Shown: positions 14,994 through 18,923 of the stretch, one piece after another
How positions within the stretch are numbered: the first letter of the stretch is position 1
Layout of the letters: the number at the start of each line of letters is the position of its first letter
Assembly (NCBI GenBank): GCA_025355935.1
Contig: JANXYS010000140.1
Coordinates: 1 to 18,923, forward strand
Length of the DNA stretch: 18,923 nt
Direction of reading: 5' to 3'
Origin: Chitinophagales bacterium
GTDB taxonomy: Bacteria > Bacteroidota > Bacteroidia > Chitinophagales > Chitinophagaceae
Notes under the pieces: generated by a model
Databases searched by the model: none
What the model saw: the letters and a program-made list of their open reading frames with translations, nothing else
Told to the model about the DNA's origin: nothing
Translations under genes and position numbers: made by a program

Positions 14994-15848
14994 TTAATAA
15001 ACATTAGTAGGACAGCCCATTTTAGAATGCTTGGTGCCGCTGTTATTACCGGATCCGCCAAAAAGGTAACTAATGCGTATACCAGTTGTATAATACCAAT
15101 CCTTGATCTTAGGATTACCACGTACGTCACCCGCCTTTGGATAATTCACAGTACCGTGAATTTCTGATTCACGGTAGGCGAAGGCAATAGCCTTTGGACC
15201 TTTCGCTGCTAAAAGAATAGATGAATCAGCATAGGTGCCGCTTACATCATCCAGATAATCAGTGAATAATTTCCTTAGACCCAGCTCAAGACCAACCTGT
15301 ACTTTCTCGCTAACTGCGAATTTGACACCTACGCCAAACGGGATTGAAAATTGATTATTCTTGTACAACTTTTTATTGGGATAAGCAGCAAGGCCTTGTC
15401 CTTCGGTTGACAAACTGCGAAGGAATACCTTATTAGCCATTGAATCGTATGAGTAAGGATTAAAATGAAAGATTGCTACACCAGCGAAAACATAAGGAGT
15501 TGCGCTTCTTTCAGATAAATCAAAAAGATTGTATTCTAAGGCAACCTGCCCTTCAAGAATGTGGGAAGTAAAATTAAGATTTCGCGGGTTAATATTTTGC
15601 AGAGTGCGTCCATTTTTATCATCGCCGGTAACCGTTAAATATGTGGCCAGGGTCCGCACTATAATGTGATTGTTGACGTCGTAGCTCAACCCAATACCAA
15701 CAGCAGGTTTCGACCCTTTAAGAGTAAAGCGCTTATTTTGCAAATCGCCCTGGTAATTGGCTACTCCCAATTGTAAATCGCCGTGGAGACGCTGGGCCTG
15801 AGCAAAATAGGGTATAACCGCGAATGCGAAAAGCAAATACTTCTTCAT
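14994..15848 (-). CDS. PorG-like outer-membrane protein (DUF6089), probable T9SS component
   Basis: 284 residues with a signal peptide, MKKYLLFAFAVIPYFAQAQ. Family-defining blocks are LGVANYQGDLQ (28-37), GIGLSYDVNNHIIVRTLATYLTVTGDD (51-77), RNLNFTSHILEGQVALEYNLF (89-109), TPYVFAGVAIFHFNPYSY (117-134), FSIPFGVGVKFAVSEKVQVGLELGLRKLFTDYLDDVSG (167-204) and RGNPKIKDWYYTTGIRISYLF (243-263). This is the DUF6089/PorG barrel family. PorG is an outer-membrane protein of the type IX secretion system in Porphyromonas gingivalis, where it contacts the periplasmic PorK/PorN ring. Bacteroidota genomes can hold more than one DUF6089 protein, so the T9SS role is likely but not certain. A short tail, with one cysteine (C279), follows the last strand. 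Divergent from rpsJ. Confidence 0.82.
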   Translation of the reverse strand: MKKYLLFAFAVIPYFAQAQRLHGDLQLGVANYQGDLQNKRFTLKGSKPAVGIGLSYDVNNHIIVRTLATYLTVTGDDKNGRTLQNINPRNLNFTSHILEGQVALEYNLFDLSERSATPYVFAGVAIFHFNPYSYDSMANKVFLRSLSTEGQGLAAYPNKKLYKNNQFSIPFGVGVKFAVSEKVQVGLELGLRKLFTDYLDDVSGTYADSSILLAAKGPKAIAFAYRESEIHGTVNYPKAGDVRGNPKIKDWYYTTGIRISYLFGGSGNNSGTKHSKMGCPTNVY

Positions 15849-15973
15849 ATTGGTAAAATATTAAGATTGTATGACATGGTAGTGCTCGGAAATCAAAAAC
15901 CGTTCCTATTCTTAACTATGAAGTTTCTAGAAAAAAAAGTTAAGTATTTTTTCTCATTTTCAATATAGACACG

Positions 15974-15981
15974 TACCTTTG
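15974..15981 (+). promoter_or_regulatory. -7 promoter element of the S10 ribosomal operon
   Basis: TACCTTTG is an exact match to TAnnTTTG, 40 bases before the rpsJ ATG, in an A/T-rich stretch ahead of a highly expressed operon. A T-rich tract (15947-15960) lies where the -33 region would be, without a clear TTG. Confidence 0.65.
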
Positions 15982-16021
15982 CACTCCAATTTAAAAAACG
16001 GAATTCAAAAGTTCTTTATAT

Positions 16022-16327
16022 ATGTCACAACGAATCAGAATAAAACTACAGTCTTATGACCACAACTTAGTAGATAAGTCAGCTGAAAAGATTGTAAAAA
16101 CTGTACGCAGTACGGGAGCAGTAGTAACGGGACCCATTCCTTTACCTACGCACAAGAAAATTTTTACCGTTCTGCGTTCTCCTCACGTTAATAAGAAAGC
16201 TCGTGAGCAGTTCCAATTGTGTACGCATAAACGTTTGTTAGACATTTACACCAGCAGCAGTCGTACTGTTGATGCGCTAAGCAAATTAGATTTGCCAAGT
16301 GGTGTAGATGTAGAAATCAAAGCTTAA
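16022..16327 (+). CDS. rpsJ: Small ribosomal subunit protein S10
   Basis: 101 residues, full length. MSQRIRIKLQSYDHNLVDKSAEKIVKTVRSTGAVVTGPIPLPTHKKIFTVLRSPHVNKKAREQFQLCTHKRLLDIY is the S10 core, including the long loop (PLPTHKK...VLRSPH) that reaches into the 30S head. S10 is a 30S head protein and also serves as NusE in transcription antitermination. It is the first gene of the S10 operon here. A DUF6089 gene lies upstream in the opposite direction, so fusA is not the immediate neighbour as it often is in Bacteroidota. No Shine-Dalgarno sequence is seen before the ATG. Confidence 0.98.
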   Translation: MSQRIRIKLQSYDHNLVDKSAEKIVKTVRSTGAVVTGPIPLPTHKKIFTVLRSPHVNKKAREQFQLCTHKRLLDIYTSSSRTVDALSKLDLPSGVDVEIKA

Positions 16328-16331
16328 TGAA

Positions 16332-16410
16332 CCTCCCGAAGTGATCGGGAAAGGCATTAGGTAAGCTCTTAAAGGAAAATATGAACGCTTAAGTCCCTGA
16401 TTACCGGGAC
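16332..16410 (+). promoter_or_regulatory. Structured rpsJ-rplC intercistronic region (two hairpins)
   Basis: Hairpin 1: TCCCGA (16334-16339) pairs with TCGGGA (16345-16350) over a 5-base loop, extended by CC/GG past a 2-base bulge (16332-16354). Hairpin 2: GTCCC (16393-16397) pairs with GGGAC (16406-16410) over an 8-base loop. Neither is followed by a T-run, so they do not look like terminators. The 105-base gap ends at the rplC ATG (16433). They could stabilise or process the mRNA or bind a ribosomal protein; none of these is shown. Confidence 0.45.
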
Positions 16411-16432
16411 CGCTGGGCATAAAACAGATACA

Positions 16433-17050
16433 ATGAAAAGTATTATTGGTAAGAAGATTGGCATGACCAGTATCTTTGATACAACCGGCAAACAAACCGC
16501 GGTTACTATCATTGAGGCAGGTCCATGTATCATTACCCAAAAGAAAACCGTAGAAACAGACGGTTATAACGCCCTTCAGATCGCATTTGGCGACAAGAAA
16601 GAAAAACACTCCATCAAAGCCGAGGTGAACCACTTCGCAAAAGCTAATACAGCTCCAAAAAAATTCGTTCAGGAATTACGCGATAGCGAAATAGACAAAG
16701 CAGTTGGTGAATCCATTACTGTTGACATTTTTACCGAAGGTGATAGTGTTGAAGTAGTTGGTACAACCAAGGGTAAAGGTTTCCAGGGTGTTGTGAAACG
16801 CCATGGCTTTAGCGGTGTGGGTGGTCAGTCTCATGGCCAGCATGATCGTTCAAGAGCACCGGGTTCTATTGGTAACTCTTCTGATGCCAGTCGTGTATTT
16901 AAAGGAATGCGAATGGCAGGCCGTATGGGTGGCGACAAGGTGAAGATGAAAGGTCTTAAAATCGTGAAGATCTTCGCGGAAAAAAATTATATCCTGGTTA
17001 GCGGATCAGTTCCCGGCCACAACGGTTCAATCGTTTTGATACAAAAATAA
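16433..17050 (+). CDS. rplC: Large ribosomal subunit protein L3
   Basis: 205 residues, typical length. The N-terminus MKSIIGKKIGMTSIFD and the central block GTTKGKGFQGVVKRHGFSGVGGQSHGQHDRSRAPGSIGNSSDASRVFKGMRMAGRMGGDKVKMKGLKIVKI are diagnostic of L3. The loop around HDRSRAPGSIG extends toward the peptidyl-transferase centre. L3 binds 23S rRNA early in 50S assembly. It follows rpsJ by 105 bases, an unusually long gap that contains two hairpins, and precedes rplD by 55 bases. Confidence 0.98.
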   Translation: MKSIIGKKIGMTSIFDTTGKQTAVTIIEAGPCIITQKKTVETDGYNALQIAFGDKKEKHSIKAEVNHFAKANTAPKKFVQELRDSEIDKAVGESITVDIFTEGDSVEVVGTTKGKGFQGVVKRHGFSGVGGQSHGQHDRSRAPGSIGNSSDASRVFKGMRMAGRMGGDKVKMKGLKIVKIFAEKNYILVSGSVPGHNGSIVLIQK

Positions 17051-17105
17051 TAACAAGCTTACAAGTATCATTAATCAACCAATTGAACCTAATAAAAATT
17101 AAGAA

Positions 17106-17747
17106 ATGCAACTAGATATTATAAATATAAAAGGCGAAAAAACCGGTAGGACGATTGAACTACCGGAAGATATCTTCGGTATCGAACCAAACGATCACGT
17201 AATCTACCTTGCCGTAAAGCAATACCAGGGTGCACAACGCCAGGGTACCCATAAGGTGAAAACACGTTCGGAAGTACAAGGTTCTTCTAAGAAGCTACAC
17301 AAACAGAAAGGTACCGGTGGCGCTCGTAAGGGTAACCTGCGTAGCCCGATCTATAAGGGTGGTGGTAGCATTTTTGGACCAAAGCCACACAAATACGATA
17401 TCAAATTGAATCGTAAAGTGAAGGATCTAGCAAAGATGAGTGCACTGGCTTATAAAGCTAAAGAAAACAATATTGTTGTACTTGAGGATGTAGTAATGGA
17501 TGTTCCAAAAACGAAAACATTCACAGGTATTCTGAAAAGTTTGAACGTAGGACGTAAGAAAACATTGTTCGTTATTCCGGAATACAATGATAATCTTTAT
17601 CTGAGTCTTCGTAATGTTCCTGGTGTAAATGGTACCGTTGTAAATGATATGAATACGTACGATATCCTGAATGCTAATCTCCTTGTCTTAACTGAAAGTG
17701 CCGCTAAATTATTTTCAGAAGCAGCTGCAGAAGAAGCCCAGGCATAG
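17106..17747 (+). CDS. rplD: Large ribosomal subunit protein L4
   Basis: 213 residues. The blocks QYQGAQRQGTHKVKTRSEVQGSSKKLHKQKGTGGARKGNLRSPIYKGGGSIFGPKPHKYDIKLNRKVKDLAKMSAL form the L4 core, including the extended basic loop that lines the nascent-peptide exit tunnel. The C-terminal half (VLEDVVMDVPKTKTF, NVPGVNGTVVNDMNTYDILNANLLVLTESAAKLF) is the usual Rossmann-like part. In gammaproteobacteria L4 represses its own operon; no E. coli-like S10 leader is recognisable here. The start ATG follows an A-rich stretch. A short acidic tail (EAAAEEAQA) ends the protein. Confidence 0.97.
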   Translation: MQLDIINIKGEKTGRTIELPEDIFGIEPNDHVIYLAVKQYQGAQRQGTHKVKTRSEVQGSSKKLHKQKGTGGARKGNLRSPIYKGGGSIFGPKPHKYDIKLNRKVKDLAKMSALAYKAKENNIVVLEDVVMDVPKTKTFTGILKSLNVGRKKTLFVIPEYNDNLYLSLRNVPGVNGTVVNDMNTYDILNANLLVLTESAAKLFSEAAAEEAQA

Positions 17748-17804
17748 TCTACCCGTAACAGTGCAGGTAAGACAAAAAAAGAATTAAGATTCGAATTATA
17801 AATA

Positions 17805-17829
17805 GCAAATCTGGAAAATGCAGATCTGC
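17805..17829 (+). promoter_or_regulatory. Hairpin in the rplD-rplW gap
   Basis: GCAAATCTG (17805-17813) pairs with CAGATCTGC (17821-17829) with one A/C mismatch over a 7-base loop. The right arm also lies in a 12-base perfect palindrome, TGCAGATCTGCA (17819-17830), so two folds compete. It ends 14 bases before the rplW ATG, where it could limit ribosome access. No T-run follows. Confidence 0.4.
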
Positions 17830-17843
17830 ACATCAATAAAGTT

Positions 17844-18143
17844 ATGAAACCGAGTGACGTTTTAATTAAGCCAATTTTATCTGAGAAAGCTAACAAGCAG
17901 TCAGAAAAAATGAACCGCTACACTTTCGTAGTTGACCGTAAGGCTAACAAACTTGAAATTAAGAAAGCTGTAGAATCTTTTTATGGCGTACAGGTAGAAG
18001 TGGTTAACACTATGGTGATGCCTTCAAAGCTTAAAGCAAAATATACTAAAGCAGGATTCATCGTTGGCCGCAAGCCAGCAAAGAAAAAAGCGATTGTTAC
18101 AATTGCGGAAGGCGAAAGTATCGACCTGTATACAACCGTATAA
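17844..18143 (+). CDS. rplW: Large ribosomal subunit protein L23
   Basis: 99 residues. KPSDVLIKPILSEKANKQSEKMNRYTFVVDRKANKLEIKKAVESFYGVQVEVVNTMVMPSKLKAKYTKAGFIVGRKPAKKKAIVTIAEGESIDLY is a full L23: the opening strand with P-I-L-S-E-K, the helix IKKAVESFYGVQV and the basic loop. L23 sits at the exit of the peptide tunnel and is the docking site for trigger factor and signal recognition particle. The gap to rplD is 96 bases and contains a hairpin; the gap to rplB is 58 bases. Confidence 0.98.
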   Translation: MKPSDVLIKPILSEKANKQSEKMNRYTFVVDRKANKLEIKKAVESFYGVQVEVVNTMVMPSKLKAKYTKAGFIVGRKPAKKKAIVTIAEGESIDLYTTV

Positions 18144-18201
18144 TTTTTAAATGAATGGTGGTCAGCACCGCAAAGTTTTGACAAATAAAAAGTAATTAAT
18201 A

Positions 18202-18923
18202 ATGGCACTTAGAAAATACAAACCGGTCACAGCAGGTACCCGTTGGAGAATAGGAAATGCTTACGCAGAGATTACGACCAACATCCCTGAAAAATCTTTG
18301 CTTGAAGCGCAAAAGAACACTGCCGGTAGGAATTCACAAGGTAGGAGAGCAATGCGTTACATGGGTGGTGGTAATAAGATCATGTACCGTATTATTGATT
18401 TCAAGAGAAATAAAAAGAATATACCTGCTACAGTAAAAACAATTGAATACGATCCAAACCGTACGGCTTTTATTGCATTACTATCTTATGCAGATGGTGA
18501 AAAACGCTATATCCTTGCTCCGCAGGGATTGCAGGTTGGTCAATCCGTTCTGAGTGGTGATGATGTAGTTCCTGAGCTAGGAAATGCACTCATGTTGAAA
18601 AATATGCCACTTGGTACGAACATTCACAATATTGAAATGCAGCCCGGGCAGGGTGGCATCCTTGTAAGAAGTGCCGGTACCTCAGCGCAACTAAATAATA
18701 AGGAAGGAAAATACGCAGTCATAAAAATGCCAAGTGGTGAGTTACGTAAAGTACTTATTAACTGTTATGCAACTGTTGGTGTGACCAGCAATAGCGACCA
18801 TAGCCTTGAGAGTATGGGTAAGGCTGGCCGTAACCGTTGGAAAGGTATCCGACCACGTACAAGAGCGGTAGCGATGAACCCGGTCGATCACCCGATGGGT
18901 GGAGGTGAAGGTAGAGCATCAGG
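18202..18923 (+). CDS. rplB: Large ribosomal subunit protein L2 (5' part, cut by window end)
   Basis: The frame starts at ATG 18202 and is open to the window end, giving 240 residues of an expected roughly 275. The N-terminus MALRKYKPVTAGTRW, YRIIDFKRNKKNIPATVKTIEYDPNRTAFIALLSYADGEKRYILAPQGLQVGQ and the C-terminal NPVDHPMGGGEGRAS are unmistakable L2. H230 in DHP corresponds to the His long linked to peptidyl transfer in E. coli (H229 there). The second His of the common HPHGGGEG motif is Met here, which I believe is normal in Bacteroidota. Residue 58 is Asn in GGGNK, where E. coli has His (GGGHK). L2 is needed for subunit joining. The downstream genes of the operon lie outside the window. Confidence 0.97.
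   Translation, partial: MALRKYKPVTAGTRWRIGNAYAEITTNIPEKSLLEAQKNTAGRNSQGRRAMRYMGGGNKIMYRIIDFKRNKKNIPATVKTIEYDPNRTAFIALLSYADGEKRYILAPQGLQVGQSVLSGDDVVPELGNALMLKNMPLGTNIHNIEMQPGQGGILVRSAGTSAQLNNKEGKYAVIKMPSGELRKVLINCYATVGVTSNSDHSLESMGKAGRNRWKGIRPRTRAVAMNPVDHPMGGGEGRAS

Noticed and set aside
16381..16392. Three-codon frame ATG AAC GCT TAA after an AGGAAA stretch in the rpsJ-rplC gap
   Set aside because: Too short to support as an upstream peptide; Bacteroidota rarely rely on Shine-Dalgarno sequences, so the purine stretch is weak evidence.
1..18923. Search for mobile elements, defence systems, CRISPR arrays, tRNA or rRNA genes
   Set aside because: No direct-repeat/spacer periodicity, transposase or integrase motifs, terminal inverted repeats or cloverleaf-like sequence could be recognised by eye.

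Overview
This window looks like ordinary chromosomal DNA of a Bacteroidota bacterium, most likely near the family Chitinophagaceae (the family is inference). Four things point there. There is a secreted metallopeptidase with a C-terminal type IX secretion (T9SS) sorting domain and a PorG/DUF6089-like outer-membrane barrel. Several genes have a Bacteroidota-type -7 promoter element, TAnnTTTG, shortly upstream. Start codons are preceded by A/T-rich sequence rather than Shine-Dalgarno boxes. The ribosomal proteins read as Bacteroidota versions.

Layout. 1-2139 (+): the end of an NADPH-dependent FMN reductase-like gene, a membrane-anchored metallophosphoesterase and a small two-TM protein resembling the STM3941 family, in one tight run that ends at a bidirectional terminator. 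2212-3948 (-): a DEAD-box RNA helicase with a DbpA-type RNA-binding tail. Upstream of it is a 316-base gene-free divergent region holding two hairpin-forming elements and a 20-base dyad. 4265-4846 (+): a secreted outer-membrane beta-barrel, then a second bidirectional terminator. 4904-6466 (-): a two-gene operon, a family 9 (heptosyltransferase-like) glycosyltransferase followed 3 bases later by a TsaC/YrdC tRNA-modification enzyme. 6598-7413 (+): dapD, divergent from that operon, with facing TAnnTTTG elements. 7644-11105 (+): the 1153-residue T9SS-type metallopeptidase. 11342-14091 (-): guaA followed by an orphan periplasmic-binding-fold protein. 14284-14991 (+): a lipoprotein with a head-GIN (DUF2807) domain, convergent with the PorG-like gene at 14994-15848 (-). 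16022 to the end (+): the start of the S10 ribosomal operon, rpsJ-rplC-rplD-rplW-rplB, with rplB cut by the window edge.

How the genes relate. Most of the window is housekeeping (GMP synthesis, lysine/diaminopimelate synthesis, t6A tRNA modification, ribosome) interleaved with cell-envelope genes (LPS glycosyltransferase, barrels, lipoprotein, binding protein). The PorG-like barrel would belong to the secretion machine that exports proteins such as the metallopeptidase, although the two genes are not adjacent. I see no CRISPR array, insertion sequence, integrase, prophage, tRNA, defence system or biosynthetic cluster, and no clearly novel multi-gene system. The most useful leads are regulatory (structured leader of the helicase gene, structured gaps in the S10 operon, the dyad at 4189-4208), the orphan binding protein behind guaA, and homopolymer tracts in the glycosyltransferase gene.
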